A stretch of DNA of 64,000 bases from Takakia lepidozioides (GCA_030704615.1 CM060733.1:50840001-50904000); one strand, 5' to 3'; counted from the stretch's first letter, positions 1 to 12,127 are shown. Program-made: numbers and translations. Notes: generated by a model not told the origin, from the letters alone.

Positions 1-828
1 CACTGTCACAATTGCATCTGCCCTACATCTCTGGAAGCCTGGGTGGAAAGAATCTCTAAGACAATATGCAACCTTTCTTCTCTGGCCATTCTAACCAGAC
101 CACCTTTCAGCAGGGAAACTATGGTGGGAGCTTCATGGCTTTACGCCTCTAGATACTGTGTGAATAAAACTCTTGTTGATGCTCAGGAGGCCTGGAAACC
201 TGAGTCTGTTATTTACCGTTGTGGACACCAGGTCCATGACAATCCACCTGTCATTCATGCTCCAGCAGCTGCACTGGAATATTACTTGTAGCTTCATGGC
301 TCCCCAGAACAAATTTCAAGCCAAAGAGTTTTGTTGCAATAAGCTCACAGCTGATCAGACATAGGAGCTCTATCCACCAAAAGGGTGGTACTCTTCAACT
401 CCTAATGACAAAGAAAACCCTTCACAAGTAGATGAAACCATTAGAAGACAACTCCGGCTGTTACCTTCTGCAAAACTATTGCTCCATGCTGAGCTCTTCT
501 CATATTAAATCTGTCAGCCCCTACACCATTCTCACTAGCATGTACTCCAGTGTCCGCTCTTGGGAGTTAAGAGTGCCCTCTTCTCCAACGGGGCTCATGA
601 TACTCGTAAGCAGCACTTCTTTTCTGTTCAGATGCATCCACACTGAGCCCAGTTCAGCAACTCATGCACTTACCCCCTTGGCTTTCGAGTCATTGGGGTA
701 CTTTCCTGGTGAATCACCAAAGAACACCTTCCTAGTGTCGATCCTCAGTCCTGTCTCTAGTATCATCTTTATCTGTGTTCAAAGAACTAGGAACACATAG
801 GAAGATTTGTGCAGGAATGAATGGCATG
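1..828. other. 3' flank of the TPR gene, no gene seen
   Basis: This stretch lies downstream of the minus-strand TPR gene and probably holds its 3' UTR. The open frames here are short, show no family resemblance and no plausible splicing. I see no RNA gene or mobile element in it. Confidence 0.5.
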
Positions 829-3570
829 CTATCTGAACAAAGGCGGCAAGACTGCATGTGCATCAATGTCCAGCTGCTCCAAAGTCCTGCAAAATACGCA
901 TCCCACAGTAGACATGAACTCACTTGTTGCCAATTTACAAGCTACAGCACTCAAAGCGACAGTAACATCAATTTCAACAGAAGACCTGTAAAGATGTAGA
1001 ATGCTTTTGCAGGTTGCCCACAATTGCAAACATAGAGCAGACATCAGCTGCAATTTCAATCAATTTGTGTAGTGCAAACCTGATAATAAGGGGCAACACC
1101 AATGCTATTCATCAAAGCGATCTAAACAAACAAACCAGGGTGAGCTAAAGAGAGAGAGATAGGAAATACTGGCACAAGTTGCAGCCATGCTCCACATTAC
1201 TGGGCACAAACCACAGGCGCCGCATCGCTGATGTCTCTAGCTGTACAAAGAAGCCATTACTGTTCCCGGCTCTCCATTTTCTGGTCCCTTGACCTTTCCA
1301 CACCTGCCCATATTGACTTTCACATTTGAGGTACAACAAAACAACCCTGAGGTTGAGGATAGTTAAGACATGTGAGGGCTTAAAGAGAGGGACCTGCCAC
1401 ACATGCACATGCCAAAACAAACCTTGTCCACTCATTAAACCCCTAGCAGGACATGCATCATACCTGTGGAAACGAGATGCTTTTCTTGGAAACAACTAGG
1501 ACAGCAGCTGTAGCTGATGAGTCAACAGCATACTGGCGCAGGAAGGCAACACAACTGGATAATGTATCAGGTGATTCAAAGCCCTGCAGCAATAGCTACC
1601 ATCCTCAATTAGAATAGCCCTACAGAACCAACACGCAGAAGAGTGCCTTCTCACACATGGAATATGCCTCCAACGACAAATATGAGAGTTTAGGAAAAAG
1701 TTGCATGATCAGGCTTTCTGACAAACAAAACACCAAATGACAACACTAACTACCCCAAAATTGGCAAACTTGGGTCTATTTGTGTAGACTGCATCAAATG
1801 TCAAGAGATAAAAGAGAAGAATGTGTCACCTTGTCCACGGTAACAAGTGGGGAAAATTCTTTGGATGAAGCATCTTTTGCGAAGCACATGTGAACTCTAG
1901 CCTGCAGCTTCCCATTACTATCATTCCACTCCTTCATTGCAGATTCAATCACAACCTCAAGAAATTTCTGCACATCACCGGTGCCTTGAGGAAGTGCTCC
2001 AAGCACCTGCATAAAGCGACAGGAGGCACCTGCTTGTGGCTTAGAAGACAGACATGGTTCCAACCATATAGTTTGTACTTTGAGGACACGTTTGAAGTTG
2101 AAGGTCTACATTGACTTCCAGCTTCAGCATTCCTTGCAGAGGCAGGAAATTGACTTCTGGGAAGAGAACATGTAGTAACAAACCTCAAGCTTATTCCCAT
2201 AAACTGCAACTAGAATATATGATGAGGGAATAATGGGCTTCCTACTTGAGAAATAAGAGAAGAATTATTCACCACGTCCAGCCGCAATTGCTGAGGTTCG
2301 GTGCCAGATTTTGAGCCAATTACTTTCGCCTGCTGTGTGTCCTGCCCAGACTTTTTGTCTCTCACCAGTTGCACCAGCCTCTTCACTTTTGTCCCCACTT
2401 CAGCACTCTGAGGATTCTGATTCAAAGCTTCGCGGTAAGCTGCCAGGGACTGCATCCAGTTGCTCCACCTTTATCAGCGCCTATAGTTCTTTTTTCATCA
2501 AGACCCTTATATATGTCTGATATGGTAAATCCCTGTCCCTAACCTGCTTAATATTGTTGGATACTATTTGGGCCAGCCAGGCATTAATGTCCTCGTACAG
2601 ATGTGAGGTAGGCCAACCCCAAAGCATGCCATCCCGGTATCATTCTCACCTTGCAGACAGAAACATCTGCTTGTCATAAATGAAACTTCTCTGTCAGCAA
2701 AGAGTCAGGTATAGGCAATACCTCCTCGTAACGTTCCATGGCTTCCAATGCACATCCTTTCCTGAAATAGCCCTAGCCCGTACACCCATTCCCCCTCCTC
2801 TTGTTATTTCAGATACAATAACCATTTCACAATGAATCTTCAAAAAGAGTAGAGAGACAGGAGAGTAGGGCTCAATAGGTTGTTGAGAAACATCCATAAG
2901 CAAACCAAGAACGGGATTAGAAAAGGAACTCGGGGCAGCACCTTCTCCCAAGTAGGGTTGAGCTTTATAGTCATCTCCGCATCGGAAAGAGCTTTCGTAA
3001 CTTTAACCAAGTTTAAGAAAGCTGCGGACCGGTTACTGTCAAAAAGACCACGTACAACTACAATTCAGTTTCCTCAGTAACTGTGAAAACATAGCCCCTC
3101 TTGCGCAAAGAATTGCCGAATAGACTCGTACTTCATTGTGAGCCCTTCTAGAGCTCGATTTTCTAGAATCAGAGATGGCAGAGAGCCCATCAAAACCCCA
3201 GTTTTGCACCAGCAATGCACCTCTAGCAGAATACCCATCCCGAGATAAGAGATACACTAACACCAACTCCACCTGCCAACAAAGCACAAATGTGTAGCAA
3301 TCAAAGGAGGCAGCCCTTAATCAGAAACTTACGTAAGACTAGGGAAAACCTGCAAGAAAGCGTGCAAAGTAGCACCAATCACAGGTGCTCCGATAATCTA
3401 CTAGACCACGACATCGCACAGCCAATTTGAACGATTTCCAACCTGTAAAGTGCGGCACTGTCAGGATCAGCTTTAATGGCTTGAGTGTACACAGCGGCAG
3501 CCTTGAGGTAGTTGCCGCTCTTGAACAGCGCATTTCCTTCTTCTTTCAGCGAACGGCCCCTTTCCTCCAT
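829..3570 (-). CDS. Small tetratricopeptide-repeat protein, 8 exons, about 308 aa
   Basis: Exons on minus: 3443-3570, 2942-3035, 2722-2772, 2246-2449, 1830-1967, 1464-1583, 1170-1303, 829-886. They join in phase to about 308 codons. The N-terminus (from MEERGRSLKEEGNALFKSGN) is a three-motif TPR domain of the co-chaperone type: LYSNRSAAFLN in the second motif and GYFRKGCALEAMERYEE in the third. The C-terminal half is plant-specific, with FPQVWKGQGTRKW, GFFVQLE and LWFVPSN followed by DIDAHAVLPPLF. This layout and length match a plant family of roughly 310-aa TPR proteins that includes, as I recall it, Arabidopsis TPR4. Such TPR domains usually bind HSP70/HSP90 C-termini, but no function beyond protein binding can be read here. 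The junction between exons 4 and 5 is the least certain, and a small exon may be missing there. The start is the only ATG preceding the TPR in frame. A LINE tail lies about 300 bp upstream. Confidence 0.85.
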
Positions 3571-3872
3571 CGTGGCCTCTACTTCCTCCTCTCACTGCTG
3601 CTGCTGCAGTGATCTAAACCCCTAAATCCTATGCAGCTACACAACAGCCACACACACACGGAGAGAAAAATAATAATCTCGCAGAGCCATTAACTTGCAA
3701 AGACAAACATCCGATCCAGTGTGGGGCACTTGACAGATGTGTGGAGAGTAATCTGTAGCAGGAGGAGTCTTCCGATGAGCAGACGACGAAGCACGAAAGC
3801 CGAGCAAGAAGGAGGGAGACCGGCAGTTTACACTGCCGAGCTCAGTGTCTAGGGTTATGTGTAGTGGTTCCC
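3571..3872 (-). promoter_or_regulatory. 5' UTR and promoter-proximal region of the TPR gene
   Basis: These 300 bases separate the TPR start codon from the poly(A) tail of a LINE. They contain pyrimidine-rich and CTG-rich sequence near the start codon and a short CA run. No clear TATA box was identified. The proximal promoter has to lie here or inside the LINE. Confidence 0.4.
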
Positions 3873-4890
3873 TGTTTTTTTTGTTTTTTTTTTTAGAGAA
3901 CAGGGAACTGAGGCCCTGGAGAATTTATTCCAAAAAAGCGGATTACAAAGAAAGTGAGGAAAAAATAACCTCGCTAGGGAAACCATGAGGAAGATAAAGG
4001 AGCTTTGCCCCGTAACCAAAACTAAGAAGCCTGCAGAGGCTAAGGATAAGAGCACTGCAGGTGGGGGAAAGATGTGCCTTGGACTTGCCTTTCCGAAGGG
4101 AACGCTTGTGGCGCCAATTGACGTCAAAGTCTTCTGGGCACTACGTGAACTGCCAACACGACGGGAGTTGGTTGTTCCAGACAACCGATGAGTCGGAAAC
4201 TCTTGTGCACATAATGCCTCCTTTTCCCCATGACTTATCAAAGTCAGCGAATAGTTGCAACCTCTTGTTCTTAGAGCTTCTGGCAGCAGCTGCACACAAA
4301 ACGCTCCACGATTTTCTCGCTTCAGTCTTAAGGTCGTGGTGAATTCGATACAATACCATCTTAGCATATGGTACCTTAGCCTCATAAACACAGGAACACT
4401 TTTATTTCCAGATATTCCACAAGGTGTGGGCTCGCAGTGCTATCCAGAGAGGGCATGCACTCCAGTAAGCACCATTGTGCATGTTCAAGAGCAAAACGGA
4501 AATCTGGGAAGAGAAGTCCAATGACCAATCAGCATAAAATCTCTTAACAGCAGCCCAAACTAGTGAGGCCAGAGTGCATTGGACCAGGCAATGCTCAATG
4601 GTCTCTGGACCATTTGAGTTACAGATGGAGCAGGGAGCTGGGGATCCGAAATGTGAGCGAAAACTAGCAAGATACGATTGACAATCTTCCATAGAAATCC
4701 ACATATTTTTGCAGCCCTTTGTTTCCTCCAAATATCCTTCCAAACCAAGTGCCAATTCACTGAGGGTAGTGGAAGATGCTCCCACTTACTATTCCATTTG
4801 TGAGAGAAGAGAGCCGGGGGTCTCAGCATATTGTAACCAAGCTTGACCGAATAGCTAAAGAAGGGTTTGTGAGGGGTTGACATCCAAGTG
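3873..4890 (-). mobile_element. LINE 3' end: zinc-binding RVT domain and poly(A) tail
   Basis: The minus strand encodes the reverse-transcriptase zinc-binding (zf-RVT) region found at the end of plant L1-like ORF2. One frame reads SVKLGYNML then WHLVWKDIWRKQRAAKICGF. After a frameshift near 4650 another reads CSICNSNGPETIEHCLVQC, a C-x2-C...H...C cluster. The minus strand ends in an A-rich tail, seen as T runs at 3874-3894 on plus, as expected for target-primed insertion. No open ORF remains. The 5' edge is blurred by A/T homopolymers around 4950-5010. It probably belongs with the RT segment at 8.9-10.6 kb. Confidence 0.75.
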
Positions 4891-5586
4891 TTCCCCTTTC
4901 AAAGAAAAGAACAAACTTAGAAATATCTTCAGGAATGTCACACTCCCTTTTCTCTCAAAAAAGAAAGGAAAAAAAAAGTCAAATAGGGTTTTAACATGGA
5001 CTTTTTTTTTGGGTAGGTTTTTCCCATAGAAGACTCCTAAGCAGTTAATCCAGATTCTTGCATTATTGCTGTCAAGTTTTATTTCTAAACATGGGGAGCT
5101 CCGCAACTTGCGCTCTCTGTGGCTTGGACTTAGCCGTTTCAAGCTTCCCTCAGAGCTCCCTTCTCTCGTTCTTCCTCCTCAGGCGCCCCCTCCTTCGTTC
5201 ATTCACAAGGAACTATCTCTTCTCTATGCTCGCCGATTCTCCTTCCCTCAGTTTCTTACATCAACATGAATTCTTAACAGCCCTGGTCGGCTCCTCGGAC
5301 TTGATGTCTTGACAGCTCAGTGAGCGATGTTATTTCTCTGGGAAAGCCCCACCTTTTCCCGGCGCTCTTCATTCCCCACGCTCCGCCTTAATTCCAATCG
5401 GGCTCCCGCGCAGCTCCTCACCAAGCCCTAACAGTGGCTTCCCGCCCATCTTCCTCTTCTCCTCTTCTCCAGTTTCACTTCGTCGTTTGCTAAAGTGCCC
5501 TTCTTTTGGTCTTCTTATTTTCAAGTGCATCCCCTGGTCTGTCGAGGCTTCCCTTGTTAATCTCCCCAGCTTTCGCTCTCGTTGCC

Positions 5587-6563
5587 ATGGCGTATGTCCC
5601 TGCTGCTTTCGGTGCCAACAATCACAGGGGGGAAGCTTGCAGGCACCCTAGAGCTAGAAACAACTCTCATGGCAGAAGGCCCTCCTCCACTGGTCCTGGA
5701 GTGCTGGCCCCAGGCGACCAGCCTCCCCGATCAGTTCTTCCTTTTGTTGGAGCGAAGAAGTGGCCCCTGTGGAAGAGGCTCAGCCCATTCTCCAACTCAA
5801 CATGGAGATTATCAAGGAACATTCCCAGCTGTTTGCGCAAGGTGTCCTCTTATACTTCCCCGGCAGGGTCCGCAACAGATTGTTCGCCAGGAACTGGGCC
5901 ACGGAGCATTTTGGCCCTGAAGCGGGTCTAACTAATCATTTATGTATGGCGTTGGGGAGAAACTTCTACTCGTTCATGTTCAGCTCTCCCGAGTTTGCTG
6001 TCAGGGCACTTGCCTTCAACGTTTGCCTCTCCAAGTGTCGTGTGCACATCTTCCCTTGGTCAGCCGACTGGGGACATAGAGGTGGTATCACATGCAGACC
6101 TAGAGTCTTGGCACTCCCTTACCTCCCTGGAAACTACCTCAGATCTGTGCCTGAGATAGGAGCTCATTTTGGGGTGTATATTGGCTCAATGAATGTTATT
6201 GATCAGATTCATCTTGACGCTCAAAGTATTGACAATGAAGTGTTATCCTTTGATGCTCAGAGAGACGGAGGAGCTCCCCAAATTGTGGTCATGATGCCAG
6301 TGGAGGCCTCCATCATCCCCACACTCAAGTTGCCGACATTGGACAACTCCTTCGTCACAGTGGCAGTCAAAGAGGTCTATATTCCGGTGATTTGCTTTCA
6401 TTGCAATGCAGAGGGGCACACCAAGGTGGATTGCCCCAAGCTTCATGGCAGACAGATGGCTCCCAAGCCCTCAGATGATGCACAATTGGCTTCCCAGGAT
6501 GCTATGGCAGGGCCTTCCAAGAAAAGATTGGATGTCACGCCACCTCTGCCTCCTCTGTCCTAA
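5587..6563 (+). pseudogene. LINE ORF1 protein (DUF4283-like domain, CCHC knuckle)
   Basis: The continuous frame is 5760-6563, and the likely original start is the ATG at 5587 (MAYVPAAFGANN), reached through a frameshift. The domain containing ILQLNMEIIKEHSQLFAQGV, FYSFMFSSPEFAVRAL and FPWSADWG has the shape of DUF4283 of plant LINE ORF1. A CCHC zinc knuckle follows (CFHCNAEGHTKVDC, about 6390-6435), then a short basic tail. ORF1 proteins bind the element RNA and act as chaperones. The N-terminal frameshift makes it a likely pseudogene. Confidence 0.7.
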
Positions 6564-7791
6564 AGATCGAGGCCTGATATCGTGGCTTCTCCGGCTGCAA
6601 TCAGCCCTCGTGTTTACCTGCTCTCTTCTCCGTCCCAGGGAACTCCTTATGCAGTGGAAGATATTCTGGCTGTCTATCCGCTCAACCCCAAGGACTAGAC
6701 TCAGAGCTTGGCAACGTATTGCCTTCATTTGAAGTCTTTTGCAGATGTGCATCTGCCTGATGCTTCTCAGCTGGCGGGGGCTCATTCGGTGGCAATCACT
6801 ATAAGCCCCCACCATCTATGGCTTCCCAGACGGGATCCCATCGGTGCTCTTCTCGGGAGGCAACAAGTTCACCTCTGCCTAGATCACCAAGAAGGACGTT
6901 TTCACCCTTTCTCAAGGAAAAGAGCTGGAGCTCATTCTTGCCAAAATAAGGGAGATTTTCTCGTCTTCTCTTCCCACTTTTTAGTTGTCTTCGGAAACTG
7001 CTGTGTTTTTTGGCTCCAGAGTGCATCAATCTGCCTCTAACAACAATCTATTCTTCGTTCAAGTTTTGCCAGTCGTCAAGCTATCTGACGTTTCTTCCCT
7101 ACAGGCTGGCGACTCAACGCTAAGGTGGATTTCTGGTAGTTCGGTCCCAGTCGAATTGGGAAGCGCGGCCAGCCGCCCCTACTTATCTGCTACTTACAAA
7201 GCTGGGAAGCTCTTGGTAGAGGCCTTGCGCTCCTCACAGAAATATTCGGGCAACTTGGATAACAATGTTGGATCCAACGATTTGGCCATAGTCCCGATCC
7301 CCGATTCGGACAATTCTTCATTCTGTTTGGCACCCCTGGATATGGCCATCCCTTCCCCCCCAGCGGTGAGCTCATTCCCTCCCCTCTTGCTCATCCTCCT
7401 TTTCATTTATTGTAAAGATTCCCCCTCCTCTGCTTGCGTTCTGGTTGCTGATACGGTTATTCGGTCAGTTTCCTTGCCAGCCTTGAGATGCTCGGATAGT
7501 GCGACCTCGCATGAAGGATTGTTTTTTATATCAAAATTTCTGAAGGTCTCCATGCATTCTCTGCTATCTAGCTCAGTCCTTAAGAGAATTGTCCGGCCTT
7601 GCTCCATCTCCGATTCCTTGTGCCCTAACAGTATTACAATCTGGTTTGTGGTATCCTTGAAAGTCTCGGCTCCATCGGGTTACAAAATGGGTGCCTTCTC
7701 TTCTTCCTACCGACCCCCGACTGACGTTCGAGGTTACTCCCCTACAGCCATCAAATCGTGAATCAGTCACGGGCTTCGCAGTTCAGCCTAC
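6564..7791 (+). other. ORF1-ORF2 spacer of the LINE
   Basis: This lies between the ORF1 stop and the endonuclease. A 258-codon frame (6985-7761) is open but serine- and proline-rich and of no recognised family. It may be the remainder of a longer ORF1 C-terminus or chance. Confidence 0.35.
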
Positions 7792-8920
7792 ATGAGTTGG
7801 AATCTATACTCTTGGAACATTAGAAGAATCGGCTCCGAGGGGTCTGTGCCCAAACAAAGTAGAATCCGGAATTGGGCCTCCTCTCTTTTACCTCTTAATA
7901 GCATTTTGTTCCTGCAAGAGCATAAGCTTTCCGCAAGGAAAATTGTTTCCTTAGGACAGTCAATCTGGCCCTCACTTTAGTAGACTCTAGAGGTGGTACT
8001 GCCATCTTGCCTTCGTTGGGTAATTGCTTTTCAAAAGTTGACATTTGGATGCCAGGTAGGGCTCAATGTGCTTTCACTGTTAGCTCCTTTGTTTTTGGGG
8101 CTTCAGCTTTCATAAACATTTATGCTCCTAACTCCACTTCTGAGTGAATAGATTTCTGGGCCTCAATTCATGAATCAATTCTAAAGCACCCGAAGGTAGA
8201 TAATTGGATCCTAGGAGGTGATTTTAATATGGTAGAATGTCTCTCTGACAGGCTGGGGCCATCATCTCAGTCCTTATCTACTGAAGAACAACCAGCCTGG
8301 GATCGTCTTTGCTTTTCAGTTTGCCTCTCCAATTCCTTCCATTTTGTGTGTTCTTATCTTAGATTCACTTGGTCAAATAATAGACGCCCTCCACATTTAT
8401 GCATGGCCAGGCTGGACAGGTTTTATTCTTCTCCCACAGCCTCCTCTTGGATCTCTCCGTCCCCTCCCCTCTCTTACCTGACGTCGATAATGTGTGGTCT
8501 CAGTTCAGTTACCTGACTTCGATCTGGGGCTGTCAGTTCAGTTAAGTTCAGTTAGTGTGCCTGGGCTCCACCGCAGGGGTAGAGGTTTCTTCAAGCTAAA
8601 CCCTTCTCTTTTTAAATCCATTCCTATGGTGCAGGACCTAGGAAAGGTATGGCAAGAGGCAGATAATGAGGCCATAATCTTGACTCAGACTCTAAGTGGC
8701 GGCAGCCTTTATCCAGTAGGCCCACATGGCTTCCTTCAATCAGATTCCTTTCTAAGCTCGCTGCTACCAGAACCAGAGCTCGATACTTGTCTAGACAAAT
8801 GGCGGATGATAGGGCTAGAAAGGAGAAGGTCCTTCTGAAAACAATTGCCCACTGTCAATGGGCTAACCTGGTGGGCCCTGTCACTTTCCAGTCGCTATTC
8901 CAGGCCAGGCGTGCATTGTG
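7792..8920 (+). pseudogene. LINE ORF2 endonuclease domain, broken
   Basis: The start reads WNLYSWNIRRIGSEGS, equivalent to the conserved WN(C/I)RG opening of plant LINE endonucleases, and continues to LFLQEHKLS. After stop codons near 7980, INIYAPNS, GGDFNMVE (about 8215-8235) and FTWSNNRRPPHLCMARLDRF follow in shifted frames. These are conserved AP-endonuclease motifs. The linker toward RT is visible to about FQSLFQARRAL at 8890-8920. At least three stops or frameshifts make it non-functional. Confidence 0.75.
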
Positions 8921-10590
8921 AAAATCCTGGGAACCCACTTTGTGAGAAGGGAGGTAATCTGAGCAAGATGGTCTATGATACCAAGTCCTCCCAGCTTTTT
9001 TTTCTGGGTGATTTGAGCCCAGTTAACCAGAGCTCTGCGATTTGGAGAGAGGGCTGTTCCACCCCAGAGGAAGTTTCTAACCAAGACTTTAGTTTGGTTG
9101 ATAAATTCGGAGCCTGGAAACCAGACTGCTGCGGAGTACCACGAGGATGCGAGAATCACTTGGTTAGCCACTAAGGCTCGCCCTGTAATTGAGAGTCCAA
9201 GAGAACTCCAATAGGTAAAATGCTTCATGATGATCTTCATAACTGCTTCACAACGTTGAGAGTCTGTCAAATCGTGACCAATGAGGTGCCCGAACAGCTT
9301 GTGGGCTTGCCCATTCTGAAGCCAACGCAAGCCAAGATCATGGCCCCAAGCATCTGCATGGTTGTTTATCGAGTCTGCACGTTGTTTTGAGAGGATCCCT
9401 ACTGACTTAGGCCAATTAACCCTAAGATCCGACGCCATACAAAAAAGATGAAGAGCCTGCAACGCGGCCGTAATATTCGATGTCATAGCGTTGTTCAACA
9501 ACATGACAGTATCATTTGCGTATAGTGAAGTTTTGATCGATGCAAGAGCAGGCAGCGAACGGGGGATCTGAAGGCCATGTATGTGCGAACTTGAGTCAAG
9601 AAGATGTCCAAGACAATCTGCCGCAAACAAGAAAAGAAAGGGGGCCAACGGGCAACCTTGCCGAACAGAACGATGTAATTGAAAGGCGGAGGAGATGACA
9701 CCATTCACCACGACTTTACTGGAAGCTGAAGAGAGCAGGATCTTGACCCATTGAAGAAAGCTCCCTGAAAATCCTAGCTTTTGCATAGCACCCAAGAGGA
9801 AGTCCCAATCCACATTGTCGAACGTTTTTTCGAAGTCCAACATAAGCAGGGCCAAAGGTTGATCCGATTCACAAGCAAGATGTAAGGCTTCAAGGGCCAA
9901 GAGGATATTATCTAGGATCATCCTGTTGCTAATGAAACCAGTTTGATCAGGTCGCACTAGCTTATGAAAGAAGGGCTGTAATCTCCGCGCAAGAGCCTTA
10001 GCAATAATTTTATAGGTTGAATTGAGCAAGGTGATGGGTCTATAATCGGAAATAATATCTCTATCGCCCTTCTTGAAAATCAAGGGAATGACTCCTTGAG
10101 AAAGTTGGGAAGGCATAATGCCCTTATGAATGATGTCGTTTGCCATGAGGAGAAAATCATCTCCCAAATTGCTCCAAAGGGCTTTGAAAAACACCACGGG
10201 AAGTCCATCAAGGCCCGACAATTTTAGAGAGGGCAGGGCTTCCATGGCATCACGCAATTCAGCTACCGAGAATGGAGCTGATAGAGATAAGGAATCTTCT
10301 TGGGATAAAATTTTGGGAACACAGTCCAGGACTCTATGTCTCGAGTCCACAGTGTCCATAGAAATTGTGGGGCGAGCAAAAAGATTGGAGAAATAGGATG
10401 CAGCCACCGAAGCCATTGCCTTGGGGCTAGAGTGAGATGTGTTCATACGATCTCTGAGAGAGCATATGGAAACAGCCGACTGACGCTGTTTAGCCTTCTG
10501 AAAAAAATACGCCGACATTTTTTCACCCTTCAAAGACTAGGACACCCCCGCTTTCTTTTTCATGTTGAGCTCTTTTAAGGCGCGGAGCTC
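8881..10590 (-). pseudogene. LINE reverse transcriptase domain, long frame (550 codons)
   Basis: The minus frame 10533 to 8881 carries a complete non-LTR RT: GLDGLPVVFFKALW, IPLIFKKGDRDIISDYRPIT, QTGFISNRMILDNILLALEA, LALLMLDFEKTFDNVDWDFL, QGCPLAPFLF and a catalytic box reading YANDTVML. The family box is YADD, so the first catalytic aspartate has become Asn and the enzyme should be dead although the frame is long. Upstream coding continues to about 10590 (LRALKELN) across one stop near 10540. The frame's last ten or so residues read into the opposite-strand endonuclease segment, so the real RT homology ends near 8920. It has no start codon of its own and is a fragment of ORF2. Confidence 0.85.
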
Positions 10591-10593
10591 AGC

Positions 10594-10681
10594 TTGTCGT
10601 GCGCATACATATCGCTATACAACTGCATCGCTATCCAAAACCACACAATACATATGCACGCCACACACTAGTATACCACAG
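10594..10681 (-). repeat. Isolated 86-88 bp Gypsy LTR module (module A)
   Basis: Read on minus, it starts TGTGGTATACTAG and ends CGCACGACA. It matches the module flanking the LTR core of the 12-kb Gypsy fragment (about 11960-12040) and of the 21-33 kb element (32448-32534 and 32884-32969). Here it stands alone, joined on one side to the LINE RT fragment and on the other to an unrelated ORF fragment. It begins TG and ends CA, but I see no target-site duplication. Confidence 0.7.
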
Positions 10682-11510
10682 AATCATTGCTGCTCTGGCT
10701 GCAAAAGAGCCTGAGAAATCTGCTACTCCAAAACGGAAGGGGAAGATTGCCAAGGATCCGAAGGGGAAGGGGAAGAGTGCAGCTCCGCAGGAACAGGGCC
10801 CGTCAGAGGTCGCTGAAAGACAACCTTCTCCAACTAGGAGGGATAGGAGAACATCAAAGTCGAGGGAGTAGCCTTTCGATGCGAGAGAACATCCATCCAG
10901 GGTTTTGGGCCAGTTCCATCGTAAGGTGGTGAATGAAAGTTTTCTGGCAATGATGGAATCCAAGAAGTCGAAATCATGGGACATGCTTGTTTCGTTTCTC
11001 ACTCAGGTAAGCACATATGTCTTAACTGTTGTGTGAATAATTTTGTTTTGGCAGCTTGTTCTGGCTTGTCGATGGGATTGATTTCCTGTTGGATCTAGAT
11101 TGGGCTTCTAACACTGTCTCCTGTTTTTGGCTGTAGGTCACAAAAAGGCCGGATTGGGTGAATGGAGTTCAGCAGGCATACGCGACTGACCTTGTGGTTC
11201 TGGACATTCTTGACGGTTTCTCTGTCCCTGATGTGTTGCCTTCCAATTCAACCCCCACTTGGAACAAATCGGATTCTCGTTATTGGTAGTGGGCCTTCTC
11301 ATTCAGCAACAAATTTCTTTCTGACTCGGGGGCTCTTCTTCTCATGCAGTCAAAGGACATGTCGGCACGGAGAACTCTTTTCAGCTACATAAAAGCTTCC
11401 GGGTTTCGTGTCATCAAAACTTGGACATGCATCAACACTCTGCCTCTTACGAAGGGCGAGTTCCCGGGGCAGAAAGTGAATTGGTTCCTTTGAATTAAGG
11501 TTTAGTGGTT
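10682..11510 (+). pseudogene. Fragment of unrecognised ORF with one intron, possibly methyltransferase-like
   Basis: The first part encodes IIAALAAKEPEKSATPKRKG and a lysine-rich, low-complexity stretch. After stops comes VVNESFLAMMESKKSKSWD, ending at a good donor (about 11007, GTAAGC). The acceptor is near 11138, followed by PDWVNGVQQAYATDLVVLDI, a TAG at 11287, then FLSDSGALLLMQSKDMSARR and FRVIKTWTCINTLPLT. The DLVVLD strand and the SDSGALLLM turn resemble a class I SAM methyltransferase fold, but I cannot name a family. A related piece sits on minus at 34705-34923 (shared KEPEK, TPK, KGK). Being repeated and broken, it is more likely a transposon ORF than a host gene. Confidence 0.45.
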
Positions 11511-11529
11511 CTGATGTAAATGTCAAAAT

Positions 11530-12127
11530 AGTCCAGCCATTAGTCCAACCACTAGGCTACAACTAGTCAGTCACTAGGCTGCCACTATGCTGCCCACTAT
11601 GGCAGTCACTAGTCCACACAACGATAAAGAAGAAGAATACAAGCACAAGCTCATGCGAGCTCACAAAGCTGAAGCATAAACTCATGCATATATAAACTCA
11701 TCACTCAAATACAAGTCAAGCCAAGTGCACCCCACGCCATGGGGAATCCACACTACGGCGCCATAGCTAGGCGCGGTGAGGCTCAACTCGAGAAAGATGA
11801 GCCTCTCGCGCTTGCCGTGAAGATAACCACTCCAGGGCCTAAATCTGCCTTGACCCCTGGATTGACACTTGGGCCAATCCCAAATGTCAATATGTAAAAG
11901 TTAGCTATTTCCCAGCTAGTTTCACACTAGTGGTAAAAATAACTTGACAGCTGTCGTGCGCATACATATCGCTATACAACTACATCGCTGTCCAAAACCA
12001 CACAACACATGTGCACGCCACACACTAGTATACCACTAGTCCACCACTAGTCCAACCACTAGGCTACAACTAGTCAGTCACTAGGCTGCCACTATGCTGC
12101 CCACTATGGCAGTCACTAGTCCACACA
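11530..12127 (-). repeat. 3' LTR of the 12-kb Gypsy fragment (A-B-A modules)
   Basis: Read on minus, a polypurine tract (plus 12130-12140) is followed by TGTGTGGACTAG and module A (12127-11950). The core B, beginning TGTCAAGTT, spans 11949-11622, and then the module A start repeats (11621 to about 11535). Core B has a TATA-like TTTATATATG (on plus about 11686-11696) and three hairpins at the same relative places as in the 21-33 kb LTR. Confidence 0.75.

Larger units (their letters stand above)
4990..8920 (+). mobile_element. LINE 5' part: 5' UTR, ORF1 and endonuclease, plus strand
   Basis: A plant L1-like element runs on the plus strand with ORF1 (5760-6563) and an AP-type endonuclease (from 7792). 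It ends near 8920 in the endonuclease-RT linker, where it abuts an RT segment on the opposite strand. There is no poly(A) tail at its 3' end. It therefore looks like part of an inverted element and not an independent insertion. Confidence 0.75.
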
